Of a DNA stretch of 64,000 nt, positions 9,568 through 17,841 are shown in pieces (positions within the stretch are counted from its first letter, which is position 1; each line of letters opens with the position of its first letter). Position numbers and translations under genes: made by a program. The notes beneath the pieces were generated by a model. The model had not been told where the DNA came from, did no database searches, and saw only the letters and a program-made list of their open reading frames with translations. Origin of the DNA: Parundibacterium terreum (GTDB taxonomy: Bacteria; Pseudomonadota; Gammaproteobacteria; Burkholderiales; Burkholderiaceae_D); NCBI RefSeq assembly GCF_014636315.1, contig NZ_BMED01000002.1:682001-746000 (forward strand), in the 5' to 3' direction.

Positions 9568-10590
9568 GTGAAAGCACCAACGACAATGAGCGAATATCAC
9601 AAGGTACTCAGGGTACCGCGAAATAAAACGCATCCGATTCCCTTGCTCGAGCCCGCACTGATGGATGACCAGCCTGCCCCTCTCTCCAAGATTCCGGCCC
9701 CCGCGCCGGAATCTTTGCAATTGTCGACAGATCAGCGATTGCGTCTGATGCTGCGCAGTTCGGTCGAGCAATGGATTACACAACGCGCGGCGAGCAAAGG
9801 CGCCGCGCTGGCGTTTTACACCTTGTTTTCAATGGCACCCATCCTGGTGCTGGTACTCGCCATTGTCGGTACCGTCTTCGATAGCGATGTCGCACAAAAA
9901 GAGATTTTCTCGCAATTGACGGCACTGATAGGCCCAAGCAGCTCGGACGCCATCCAGGTATTGCTGGCCGGCGCGCACAATCCAGTCTCAGGCCGTATCG
10001 CAACAGCGGTGGCAACTGTCATTCTGCTGATAGGCGCCACCAGCGTATTTGCAGAGCTGAAAGCCAGCCTGGATGAGATATGGCAGGTGCCGCCTAATTA
10101 CCAGCCCGGCATCCTGGGCCTGATCCGGACCAGGCTGCTGTCATTTGGATTGGTGCTGGTGCTTGCTTTTTTACTGTTGGTATCACTGGTCATTAGCGCC
10201 GGTCTCGCCATTTTGGAGCGCTACTGGGTTGGCTGGGCTCAAAATGTGCTGATCATCAGTCCCCTGTCTTCGTTTTTTTCATTCGCAGTGATCGCCTGCA
10301 TGTTCGCGGTAATTTACAAAATGCTGCCGCAGATCAAACTGTCATGGAGTGATGTCTGGATAGGCGCGATAGGTACGGCAGGCCTGTTCAGCCTGGGAAA
10401 ATACGGAATAGGCGTCTATTTGGGTAATAGCGCTGTTGCCAGCGGATATGGCGCAGCCGGCTCAGTCGTCGCTTTGTTGTTATGGATTTACTATTCTTCT
10501 CAGATTTTCTTTCTGGGGGCGGAATTTACCCGTCAATACGCCGAGTATTTCGGCAGCCTGCAAAATTCGAGGCGAAATCAGAACAAATGA
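9568..10590 (+). CDS. YihY/BrkB-family inner-membrane protein
   Basis: A protein of up to 340 residues of the YihY (formerly RNase BN/BrkB) family, with about six membrane segments. Family features include AASKGAALAFYTLFSMAPILVLVLA near residue 72, the segment containing GATSVFAELKASLDEIW, and the C-terminal GAAGSVVALLLWIYYSSQIFFLGAEFTR. The role is unknown, with proposals around export. Start choice is uncertain: GTG at 9568 or ATG at 9586, neither with a strong ribosome site. A gene for a LuxR-type regulator follows. Confidence 0.82.
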   Translation: MKAPTTMSEYHKVLRVPRNKTHPIPLLEPALMDDQPAPLSKIPAPAPESLQLSTDQRLRLMLRSSVEQWITQRAASKGAALAFYTLFSMAPILVLVLAIVGTVFDSDVAQKEIFSQLTALIGPSSSDAIQVLLAGAHNPVSGRIATAVATVILLIGATSVFAELKASLDEIWQVPPNYQPGILGLIRTRLLSFGLVLVLAFLLLVSLVISAGLAILERYWVGWAQNVLIISPLSSFFSFAVIACMFAVIYKMLPQIKLSWSDVWIGAIGTAGLFSLGKYGIGVYLGNSAVASGYGAAGSVVALLLWIYYSSQIFFLGAEFTRQYAEYFGSLQNSRRNQNK

Positions 10591-10718
10591 CGATAGTAGC
10601 AAGCCGATAGTGTAAAATTTGCATTTAACATTTGCCGCATGTGCGGATGCTGCCACCTATTGTTTCCGGGACAGGCAGATTTGAACCACTTTGCATTTAA
10701 GATAAAGTCGAGGAAGAA

Positions 10719-11351
10719 ATGATACGAATTGCCATCTGCGATGACCATCAAATTGTCAGGGCAGGATTCAAGCAGATTTTTTCTGAGATCAGCGATATCG
10801 AAGTCGTGGCCGAAGCCACCAGCGGCAGGGAAGCTCTGGACATTGCACGAAAAAAAGTATGTGATGTGATGCTGCTGGATATCAGCATGCCGGACCAAAG
10901 CGGTATTGATACCTTGCGCACCATCAAGCAAGGCCAGCCTGAGCTGCCCATCCTGATACTGAGTGGTTATCCGGCGCAGCAATATGCGGTGAACCTGCTG
11001 AAGATGGGCGCTAACGGCTATCTGAATAAAGAGTGCGATGCAGAAGAATTGATCAAGGCTATCCGCACGGTTGCTACAGGCCGCCGTTACGTCAGCGCTG
11101 CAGTTGGCGAGATCCTGGCACAAGGTTTCGATCACGATACTACCGCAGCTATCCATACTGAGCTGTCAGACCGAGAGTTCCAGGTATTCCTGCGCCTGGC
11201 CAAAGGAGAATCTGTTTCGGATATCGCCGTCAAGCTGTCACTCAGCGTGAAGACGATCAGCACTTATCGTACCCGGGTAATGGAAAAGATGGGATTGCAT
11301 TCCAATAGCGACTTGACCTACTACGCGCTGAAGAACAATCTGCTGGAATAA
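10719..11351 (+). CDS. LuxR/FixJ-family response regulator (UvrY/GacA-like)
   Basis: A 210-residue two-component response regulator. The receiver domain (residues 1-120) has the acidic pair in CDDHQIV and the phosphorylation site Asp54 in VMLLDISMP. The conserved Lys appears in GYLNKECDAEEL. The output domain from about 145 is a LuxR-type helix-turn-helix (LSDREFQVFLRLAKGESVSDIAVKL, then VKTISTYRTRVMEKMG). Overall it resembles UvrY/GacA. The likely cognate sensor is the kinase at 12198, which lies beyond the convergent stand-alone receiver. An SD-like GAGGAAG precedes the ATG. Confidence 0.88.
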   Translation: MIRIAICDDHQIVRAGFKQIFSEISDIEVVAEATSGREALDIARKKVCDVMLLDISMPDQSGIDTLRTIKQGQPELPILILSGYPAQQYAVNLLKMGANGYLNKECDAEELIKAIRTVATGRRYVSAAVGEILAQGFDHDTTAAIHTELSDREFQVFLRLAKGESVSDIAVKLSLSVKTISTYRTRVMEKMGLHSNSDLTYYALKNNLLE

Positions 11352-11416
11352 AGGCAAAAGCCGTTGGAAGCGGCTTATTTGCTATCCTCACCGCCCACAC
11401 CGAGGGACCACCGTGG

Positions 11417-11797
11417 CTAGTGCGCCAAGCCCTGTATATGATTGACCAGGACATCCATATCCCGGGATTTATCAAAGAAGGCCTCGGCACCCAAAGCCAG
11501 GGTACGGGCCTTCAGCGCAGTGCTGGGATTGCTGGTAAAGACAAGACGTTTACCGTAAGCCTTTGCATCGCTTTTCAGGCCTGCCAGAACTGCAAGTCCA
11601 TTACCTTCACGCAGGCCAATATCAACAATGGCCACATCCCACTCTTGCGAGCGAAGTTGATTCAGGGCATCTTTTTCATTTTCCGCATACCCTACGACTT
11701 CAATATCTCCGGTCTGCTGCAAAATGTCGATCAGTACTGACCGAATCTTGATGGCATCCTCAATTAGAAAGACTTTCAATTTTTTTTCGATGTTCAT
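11417..11797 (-). CDS. Stand-alone receiver-domain protein
   Basis: A 126-residue CheY-like protein consisting only of a receiver. The acidic residues are in VFLIEDAIKI, the phosphoacceptor is Asp55 in VAIVDIGLREGNG, Thr appears in LVFTSNPS and the conserved Lys in EAFFDKSRD. It lacks an output domain, so it probably relays phosphate or acts by protein contact. It is transcribed divergently from the sensor kinase at 12198 and convergently with the LuxR regulator, suggesting a branched phosphorelay. The start at 11797 follows an AAGG-type site; a long upstream extension in the same frame is judged spurious. Confidence 0.82.
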   Translation of the reverse strand: MNIEKKLKVFLIEDAIKIRSVLIDILQQTGDIEVVGYAENEKDALNQLRSQEWDVAIVDIGLREGNGLAVLAGLKSDAKAYGKRLVFTSNPSTALKARTLALGAEAFFDKSRDMDVLVNHIQGLAH

Positions 11798-12197
11798 TAA
11801 GTAGACCTTGAGTGGTCTTGTTTTATCGGTTTTCCTTATGTGCTTGTATTCTAGGGAAAGCCTTAATCCAGCGCAATAAGCGTTAGCGGAAGAGCGTGTA
11901 GGATTAAGACTACCATAGGAATTTGGCACGAAAAGAAAATGGATCGCCGGCGCAAACGAGCAAAGAAAAAGCCAGGCACTAGCCTTATTGTGCACAAGAA
12001 AATACAATAGACTCCTCGCTAATGCAATCACGTGCCATGAGCACACCGGGCGCGACATCCGCCCCCCTTTTTTTCGCGGACAATTCGCCGGCAATGCGTG
12101 AGCAACTCGCGGACAATAAAAGCGCTTCAGTCCGCATGGATTTGATGTCCCTGATTTTTCTGTTATCTTTTAATGCACACTCCCTGGACCAGTTCAC
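11798..12197. promoter_or_regulatory. Divergent intergenic region with direct repeat TCGCGGACAAT
   Basis: A 400-bp region between the receiver gene and the sensor kinase gene. The 11-mer TCGCGGACAAT occurs twice on the plus strand, at 12074-12084 and 12107-12117. The copies are 33 bases apart, about three helical turns, so they could be a tandem regulator site upstream of the kinase. No regulator is known for it here. Confidence 0.4.
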
Positions 12198-13562
12198 GTG
12201 AAAAAAAATTCGTCTGCATCGATTCCGCTGTACGTTACTGCACTGTTCGTGATTTGCCTGGTAACGCTGGGCGGCAGCGCGATCTCCAGTTACCAGAATC
12301 TGCAAAAGCTGAAACAGAACAATGACTGGATGGAGCATGGCTGGAGCGTCAAGGACCATCTTAAAAATATCAACCTGCTCATCATGGATGCCGAGAGCAG
12401 CCTGCGCGGATACTACCTGTCTGACGATCCCACCTACCTGCGCCCCTGGAAGGCGGCCAAGGATAAGCTGGAATCAGAATTCATCATCTTGAACAAGTTG
12501 GTGCAGGACAATCCTGCTCAAGTGAAAAATATGCAGCAGCTGCGCCTGCTATTTGAGCGCAAGATGAAAAAATTTGAAGAGGGAACCGCACTCTTCCACG
12601 ATGGCGGCCTGGGTGAAGTCGTTACCGCCATCAAGCTCGGCGAAGGACGCGACATCATGGATGAGATCCGTTTGCAGGACATCATCATGGAAAAAGAGGA
12701 ACTGGAACTATTGACCGCAAGACGGGACCGTTTTTATGACGAATACAACCGCGCCCTGTTGATCGGCAATGCCATCAATGCCATCGCGATCCTGATCCTG
12801 ATTCTGTTCTATCGCCTGATACGCAGGAGCTTTGCCAAACAGCGGGCGGTAGAGGATGCGCTGAAGCTGGCCAACGACAATCTGGAAACCACGGTGCTGT
12901 CCCGCACCGAACAGCTTTCCGTGCTGTCGCGCCATCTGCTGAAAGTATCGGAAGAGGAAAAAGCCAAACTCGCGCGCGAACTGCATGACGAGATGGGCGC
13001 CAGCATGACAGCAATCAGCATGGATCTGTCCATGGTAACGGAAAAGCTGAAGAAGACCGAGCCGGCACTTGCCACACAGTTGTTGCGGGCCAAGGCGGCA
13101 TTGCTGGAAACCGTGGATTTAAAGCGCCGCATCATTGAAAACCTGCGGCCCAGCATGCTGGATAATCTGGGCCTGACCGCATCAATACAGAATCATTGCG
13201 AAGAAACCACCCGCATCGCCGGGCTGCTGTATGAGGCCGACATTACAGAAGACTTTGATAATATCGACCCGGACTGGTCTATCGCGCTATTCCGCATTAC
13301 CCAGGAATCGCTGACCAATATCATCAAGTACGCCAAGGCCAGCCATGTCAAGGTCACGCTGAAGCGCCAGGCCACCGGCCTGTGGCTGCAGATCCTGGAT
13401 GACGGCGTCGGCATACCGAATGACGCCCTAAAGAAGCCGAAATCGCACGGCTTGCTGGGCATGAGGGAACGTGCCTTGCTGCTCGGGGGCAGCTTCACCG
13501 TCAAGCCGGGCGTGGCCAATCGCGGCACCTCGATTGAAGCCTTCTTGCCTTTCCCGCATTAA
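12198..13562 (+). CDS. Sensor histidine kinase with CHASE3-like domain (NarX/DegS class)
   Basis: A 454-residue kinase of the HisKA_3 class. There is a membrane segment near residues 10-32, a periplasmic helical region with CHASE3-like sequence (MDAESSLRGYYLSDDPTYL) and a second membrane segment near 193-212. A coiled-coil region (VLSRTEQLSVLSRHLL) leads to the phosphoacceptor motif LARELHDEMGASMTAISMDL with His near 264. The HATPase domain has NIIKYAKASHVKV, DDGVGI and GLLGMRERALLLGG. HisKA_3 kinases usually pair with LuxR-type regulators, here probably the one at 10719. GTG is the start codon; no strong ribosome site is visible. Confidence 0.87.
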   Translation: MKKNSSASIPLYVTALFVICLVTLGGSAISSYQNLQKLKQNNDWMEHGWSVKDHLKNINLLIMDAESSLRGYYLSDDPTYLRPWKAAKDKLESEFIILNKLVQDNPAQVKNMQQLRLLFERKMKKFEEGTALFHDGGLGEVVTAIKLGEGRDIMDEIRLQDIIMEKEELELLTARRDRFYDEYNRALLIGNAINAIAILILILFYRLIRRSFAKQRAVEDALKLANDNLETTVLSRTEQLSVLSRHLLKVSEEEKAKLARELHDEMGASMTAISMDLSMVTEKLKKTEPALATQLLRAKAALLETVDLKRRIIENLRPSMLDNLGLTASIQNHCEETTRIAGLLYEADITEDFDNIDPDWSIALFRITQESLTNIIKYAKASHVKVTLKRQATGLWLQILDDGVGIPNDALKKPKSHGLLGMRERALLLGGSFTVKPGVANRGTSIEAFLPFPH

Positions 13563-13586
13563 ATCAAAAGGAATAGCAAAGAAAAT

Positions 13587-13613
13587 AACAAAGGCGCCTA
13601 TGGCGCCTTTGTT
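13587..13613. terminator. Terminator between converging kinase and Crp/Fnr genes
   Basis: A perfect 12-bp stem AACAAAGGCGCC / GGCGCCTTTGTT with loop TAT. The A/T at the ends allows function in both directions, though the T run is short. Confidence 0.65.
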
Positions 13614-13673
13614 CATTGGCTAATACGATCGAGCTACTGCAAAGCTCTCCACTCGTTACTCACATGCTCACAT

Positions 13674-14492
13674 TTACCTGACTGCGCCGCTGGACAACAT
13701 CAGATCAAACTCATGTTTCGCAACACGGTAGCATTCACCGGCATGCATTTCCAGGCCTTCTCTGTCGAGCACGGTGATATTCCCGCGGCGATACTGGATT
13801 AGGCCTTCCTGCTGCAGCTTGCCGGCTGCTTCGGTCACGCTCTCGCGGCGCACCCCCAGCATATTGGCGATCATTTCCTGCGTCACTTTCAATTCATTGG
13901 AAGGCAAGCGATCCAGTCTGTCCAGCAACCAGCGGGACAATTGCTGATCAATGGAATAGTGGCGGCCGCAGACCGAGTTTTGAGCCATCTGGGCAAACAG
14001 TGCCTGGGTATAACGCATCAGCAATTGCTGCAGTTTGCCGCCGTGGCTGCACACGTCTCTCAATACCGAAGCCTTCATCCTGTAAGCATGGCCGGCGCTT
14101 TGCACCATCGCAGTTCCCAGCGCACTTTCGCCCATCAGTGTGGAAATACCCACCAGGCCTTCATGCCCGATGACGCCGATTTCTGTAACGCCGCCGTCAG
14201 CCAGCACATACAGCAAGGCGACAATGGCGGTAGTTGGAAAATACACATGCGTCAGTTTGCTGCCGTATGCATATAATTCTTTATCAAAAGGTAGATGCAC
14301 AAACTCCAGATGAGGCAGCAGCAGCGCCAATTCATCGGCAGGCAGCGCTGCCAGCAAATCATTTTGTATAGGGCCAATCGGACGTGGATTGAGCTGGTTA
14401 CTGACAATGGAAAACTCACGTTTCACCATTGTTGTTGCGGGCATAGGAAGACGCGTTTTTACCGAAATTTCAGCACGCATGGAATTGTTCAT
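13674..14492 (-). CDS. Crp/Fnr-family transcription regulator
   Basis: A protein of about 272 residues with an N-terminal cyclic-nucleotide-binding fold (LPFDKELYAYGSKLTHVYFPTTAIVALLYVL, GVIGHEGLVGIS). A C-terminal winged helix-turn-helix follows (TQEMIANMLGVRRESVTEAAGKLQQEGLI). The N-terminal FNR iron-sulphur cysteines are absent, so it is probably not an oxygen sensor of the FNR type. The wing sequence IQYRRGNITVLDREGLE is typical of a widespread proteobacterial Crp/Fnr subgroup. AAGGGGAC about 6 bases upstream of 14492 supports that start over the ORF's earlier methionine. Confidence 0.85.
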   Translation of the reverse strand: MNNSMRAEISVKTRLPMPATTMVKREFSIVSNQLNPRPIGPIQNDLLAALPADELALLLPHLEFVHLPFDKELYAYGSKLTHVYFPTTAIVALLYVLADGGVTEIGVIGHEGLVGISTLMGESALGTAMVQSAGHAYRMKASVLRDVCSHGGKLQQLLMRYTQALFAQMAQNSVCGRHYSIDQQLSRWLLDRLDRLPSNELKVTQEMIANMLGVRRESVTEAAGKLQQEGLIQYRRGNITVLDREGLEMHAGECYRVAKHEFDLMLSSGAVR

Positions 14493-14963
14493 TTTAGTCC
14501 CCTTAAATTCAAAAACATTTTTCATTCAGCTGCGTGAATCCTGAGAAATTCAAAGCAGCGAACACTGTTTAAAGCTGGGCCGAAGCCGCTTGCAGATCAC
14601 TTATTCAAGCCAAGTAATATGGTTCCCACTTTAAGTTTTAAAGCACATCTCAGCCATCGGAGTAACAGGGGCTGGCTTGTACGTTAAGCACGATGCGAAT
14701 AGTCAGTGTTGTCCTACAAGAATGCTGTGCGAGGGTGCACTGGCGCACAGAACACGAATGTTTTCCTCCCCGTCTTCATAGGAGAAAGTAGGTAAATGCA
14801 GGAAAAAATTGCAAAAGAAAAATCTTCAATTTTTAATTTCCGCGCAGCAATTTCAAACAACCGGCGCCACAGCGCCTACACGCTATTCGCAGACAGTGTG
14901 CTACCGCACTGTCATTTTTGTGCTGCCCCCCTATCCTCTTTGCATATCAAAACCAAGGAGAAC

Positions 14964-15425
14964 ATGATGAATATCCCTAAAAAATTCGCTGTGACGACCA
15001 TGGTGGTGGCCACCTCTTTACTCGCAGCCTGCGGGTCAACGACAACGACGACCTCTGTCCCAGTCTCGCAACAGATTGCCTATAACTACGGCGTAGTCGA
15101 TTCCATCCAGATCGTGCAAGTGCAAACCGAAAGAAGAGGTCCCGGCGCGGGTGCGCTGGTAGGCGGTATCGTCGGCGGCGTGCTGGGTAACCAAGTTGGC
15201 GGAGGTAGCGGCAATACTGTGGCAACCGTTGCCGGCGCAGTCGGCGGCGCGGTAGTGGGCAACAGGGTGGAGCAAAACAATAATCCACCGCAGGTACGCG
15301 AGATGTATCAAATTACCGTTCGCATGGACAATGGCAGCTACCAGACCATTACCCAGGACGCCATCGCCGATGTGCGTGTGGGTACAAGGGTGCATATAGA
15401 AAATAATCGCGTCTATCGCCTGTAA
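14964..15425 (+). CDS. Glycine-zipper 2TM-domain lipoprotein (SlyB/PcpY-like)
   Basis: A 153-residue outer-membrane lipoprotein candidate. The signal peptide ends in the lipobox LLAACG. The mature part has a Gly-zipper hairpin (GPGAGALVGGIVGGVLGNQVGG, then AGAVGGAVVGNRVEQ) and a C-terminal beta-rich domain (YQITVRMDNGSYQTITQD). This matches the SlyB/PcpY family, which stabilises the outer membrane under stress. Two adjacent ATGs (14964 and 14967) both follow AAGGAG at 14955-14960. A longer frame from 14796 would bury the signal peptide and is rejected. A terminator follows at 15461. Confidence 0.83.
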   Translation: MMNIPKKFAVTTMVVATSLLAACGSTTTTTSVPVSQQIAYNYGVVDSIQIVQVQTERRGPGAGALVGGIVGGVLGNQVGGGSGNTVATVAGAVGGAVVGNRVEQNNNPPQVREMYQITVRMDNGSYQTITQDAIADVRVGTRVHIENNRVYRL

Positions 15426-15460
15426 GCCAATAGCAGCCTATGATGTGAGTTATGAAAGCA

Positions 15461-15494
15461 CGAGGCCGGTGAGTTTTCCCGGCCTCGTTTTTTT
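15461..15494 (+). terminator. Terminator of the glycine-zipper lipoprotein gene
   Basis: The stem CGAGGCCGG / CCGGCCTCG with loop TGAGTTTTC is followed by seven T residues. Confidence 0.88.
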
Positions 15495-15517
15495 CGCCCC
15501 CATGAAAAAATCCCATC

Positions 15518-15560
15518 AAAAAAGCCATTTAGCGATTTCTCGCGTAAATGGCTTTTTGTT
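15518..15560. terminator. Terminator downstream of the lmo0937-type gene
   Basis: The long stem AAAAAGCCATTTA / TAAATGGCTTTTT encloses a GCGATTTCTCGC inner hairpin. It lies 36 bases beyond the stop codon of the minus-strand small gene and could also act on the plus strand. Confidence 0.8.
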
Positions 15561-15595
15561 TTGGCCGGCGATTCCCGGCCGAGACCGGGGCACCT

Positions 15596-15739
15596 CTATC
15601 TTCGTCCGCTGACGATTTGCACCAGGAACATGACGATCGCAACAACCAGCAGAATATGGATGAATCCGCCTATGGTATAGGAACTGACCAGACCCAGTAT
15701 CCACAACACTAGCAAGATGACAGCAATGGTATAAAGCAT
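15596..15739 (-). CDS. lmo0937-family small membrane protein, 47 aa
   Basis: A short minus-strand frame of 47 residues beginning MLYTIAVILLVLWILGLVSS and ending VQIVSGRR. It is almost wholly hydrophobic, with two membrane segments around the turn SSYTIGGFIH. This matches the widespread lmo0937-type family of tiny membrane proteins found among bacterial stress genes. An AAAGGGG-like site lies about 10 bases upstream and a terminator follows the stop codon. The function of the family is unknown. Confidence 0.8.
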   Translation of the reverse strand: MLYTIAVILLVLWILGLVSSYTIGGFIHILLVVAIVMFLVQIVSGRR

Positions 15740-15778
15740 AATGGAGCCCCTTTCAATTTTCTGTAGAAATCTTTATTG

Positions 15779-15804
15779 ATATGTTGAATTTGTTGAATAT
15801 GTTG
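15779..15804. repeat. Short tandem TGTTGAAT-type repeat upstream of the lmo0937-type gene
   Basis: Three near-copies of the word (A/T)TGTTGAAT lie in 26 bases, about 40 bases upstream of the minus-strand start at 15739. This could be a regulator site or simple low-complexity sequence. Confidence 0.35.
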
Positions 15805-15841
15805 CTATAGCAAACGTGTGGCAAAACAGGTATCGGATACC

Positions 15842-15893
15842 AGAACTCATTTCATCAATAACAGCAAAGGCCGGTATCCATGAAATGAGCTCT
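15842..15893. repeat. 52-bp remnant sharing ends with the 4948-5305 element
   Basis: AGAACTCATTTCATCAATA at 15842-15860 is identical to the left end of the element at 4949. It is answered by ATGAAATGAGCTCT at 15880-15893, an inverted copy of the first 14 bases with one mismatch. The arms enclose only 24 bases, so this may be an internally deleted copy or the minimal form of the family. Confidence 0.6.
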
Positions 15894-15943
15894 AAAAAAA
15901 CGCCCTGCAAACTACCTGTCAGCCAGAAAACTATTCTTGCAAA

Positions 15944-16168
15944 TTATTCTTTCTTCTTGCCGACTTCATTACCTATGAAACCACCTACGGCAGCGCCGCC
16001 AACTGTACCGATGGGGCTACCACCTGTCAGCACTGCACCACCTACCGCACCGATACCGGCGCCGGCAACGGCACTCTTATCCTGATTGTTCATCCCTGCA
16101 CAAGCGCTCAGGCTGAGAACTGCTGCGATGGCAGCACATTTGACTGCCAAGATTTTCTTCGTATTCAT
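15944..16168 (-). CDS. OsmB-like glycine-zipper lipoprotein
   Basis: A 74-residue protein with a lipoprotein signal peptide (MNTKKILAVKCAAIAAVLSL, lipobox LSAC). A Gly-zipper follows (AVAGAGIGAVGGAVLTGG, then GTVGGAAVGGFIGNEVGKKK). Sequence and length closely resemble E. coli OsmB, an osmotically induced lipoprotein. AAAGGAGA about 8 bases before the ATG supports the start. It sits between the lmo0937-type gene and the AI-2E exporter gene on the same strand. Confidence 0.8.
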   Translation of the reverse strand: MNTKKILAVKCAAIAAVLSLSACAGMNNQDKSAVAGAGIGAVGGAVLTGGSPIGTVGGAAVGGFIGNEVGKKKE

Positions 16169-16336
16169 AGTTATCTCCTTTAGCGTAGCTAGCTACATGA
16201 TTCACTGAAAGTACCGAATCGAAACGGTATTGAGAAACCATGCAATACCCAATCGAACAGTTTCAGTGTAGGGCCTTGTTCATGCAAGCTCTGTACGTTA
16301 GTTCACGTATAACTCATCTCTTTAACGCAAATCACA

Positions 16337-17578
16337 TTAGTCACCAAGCAGTTCGGAAACTGCCTCCAGGCCTTCAATATGCTCTGAAACGACTTTCACG
16401 ATCACGATAATAGGAATGCCAAGCAACAAGCCCCATATGCCCCACAGCCAGCCCCAAAACAACAAGGAGATGAAGACCGCAGCCGCATTCATCCGGGCTA
16501 TGCGGCCCGTCATCCAGGTAGTGACAAAGGTACCAACCAGGGTCGCAATGCCCAGACAGACACCGGCCACCAGCAGCGCCATCGATACCGAACCAAACTG
16601 CATGAAGGCGACTACGCCGGTTGCACCGGCAATTAGCAAGGAGCCAAAATAGGGAATCACATGCAGCAGCGCACTGGTAAGAGCCCAGGCGCCTGCATTC
16701 TCCAGGCCTATGATCTGGAACGCCGCCCAGGTCAGCAAGCCCAGTAGCACATTAGTCACCAGCAGCATGAACATATAGTGCTGGATCGACGTATTGATAT
16801 CGCTGAGGATCTGCACCGTAATTTTTTTCTGGCTCAATGAAGGTCCAGTCAGCTTGACCAGCTTGCGCTTGAAAGTATCATCGGCCAGCAGCAGGAAAAA
16901 AACCAGGAACAGCACCATCAGCGTCTGGCCTAATAAATCCACCAGGCCCATGGATCCGGCCAGCAGCCACTCCCTGAGCTTGAATGCAGGAGGCTCGCTC
17001 GCTACCGGCTTCCTAAAGTCAGGTTTCGCACCGGTTGCCTGGCTAGTCGCCTTCTCCAGCTCCGTCGCAGCGGCCTGCACCTTTTGCATCAGCGTAGCCT
17101 GGCCGACCTGTATTTTGTTCATCTCTGTGGACAGCTTGCGCGTCGCAGCCGGCAACTGCACCAGAATGGAATCAAACTCCTCCTTGAGAGAGCCTACATG
17201 CATGCCTATGCCGCCGATAATGCTCAACATCAGCAATGAAGTTCCTATCAGACGCGGTATCTTTATCCGCTGCAGTGCCGCAACCAAGGGGCTCAGCGTA
17301 TACGCAATAAAAATGGCAAACGTCAGCGGGATAAGAAATTTCTGCGCGAAGCTCAACGCAAAGATGAATGCAATTATCGCCAGCAAGGTAATCGCCCAGC
17401 CACGTGCTTCCACGTGGATACGCTGTATTGGTCCTGGCCCTGCATCCGCGTTGTTGGGGAAAGGCATATCCAGAGGAGACGCAGGGAGCTCTTTAGCCGC
17501 AATAGATGACGTGCTTGAAGCGGCTGGAGCCTCGTCTTTAGAATCGGAAGAAAGCGGAATTTGTGGAGCGGTATGCAT
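16337..17578 (-). CDS. AI-2E family transporter (PerM/YdiK-like)
   Basis: A 413-residue polytopic inner-membrane protein of the AI-2E transporter family. There is a polar N-terminal region of about 60 residues, then membrane segments TLLAIIAFIFALSF, FLIPLTFAIFIAYTLSPLV and LIGTSLLMLSIIGGIGM. A soluble helical section (about 120-190) and four to five further segments follow, with the conserved AFQIIGLENAGAWALTSALL and HVIPYFGSLL. The C-terminal WGIWGLLLGIPIIVIVKVV is typical. Family members export small molecules or act as Na+/H+ antiporters; the substrate here is unknown. An AAAGG site precedes the ATG. Confidence 0.85.
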   Translation of the reverse strand: MHTAPQIPLSSDSKDEAPAASSTSSIAAKELPASPLDMPFPNNADAGPGPIQRIHVEARGWAITLLAIIAFIFALSFAQKFLIPLTFAIFIAYTLSPLVAALQRIKIPRLIGTSLLMLSIIGGIGMHVGSLKEEFDSILVQLPAATRKLSTEMNKIQVGQATLMQKVQAAATELEKATSQATGAKPDFRKPVASEPPAFKLREWLLAGSMGLVDLLGQTLMVLFLVFFLLLADDTFKRKLVKLTGPSLSQKKITVQILSDINTSIQHYMFMLLVTNVLLGLLTWAAFQIIGLENAGAWALTSALLHVIPYFGSLLIAGATGVVAFMQFGSVSMALLVAGVCLGIATLVGTFVTTWMTGRIARMNAAAVFISLLFWGWLWGIWGLLLGIPIIVIVKVVSEHIEGLEAVSELLGD

Positions 17579-17691
17579 GCCTGGCCTTTGTTATAAGTAT
17601 TCTGGTCGCCGGGGAATCAGGAAGCGCTTTTGCGGAAAGGCGGGATTTATCGTAACGGCCTAAGCCCTTCGCGCAAAACCGGATGAAGCAA

Positions 17692-17769
17692 TCAGTGCAC
17701 GAAAAGATAAATCAGCACCAGTATAAAGGCAGGCACGCCCAATAACCACGCCAGAAAATATTTACCCAT
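17692..17769 (-). CDS. 25-residue single-span membrane peptide
   Basis: A very short frame encoding MGKYFLAWLLGVPAFILVLI followed by YLFVH and a stop. It is entirely hydrophobic after the first three residues, with a Gly-Val-Pro kink. AAAGGAGAACATC immediately upstream is an excellent ribosome site at the right distance. Similar tiny membrane peptides exist in proteobacterial stress regions, but I cannot name a characterised family. Confidence 0.6.
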   Translation of the reverse strand: MGKYFLAWLLGVPAFILVLIYLFVH

Positions 17770-17841
17770 GATGTTCTCCTTTTTTTGGAATTTCTGTAAA
17801 AACCAAGGCCCAGCAAGCAGGCTTGAAAATAATAATAAAAC

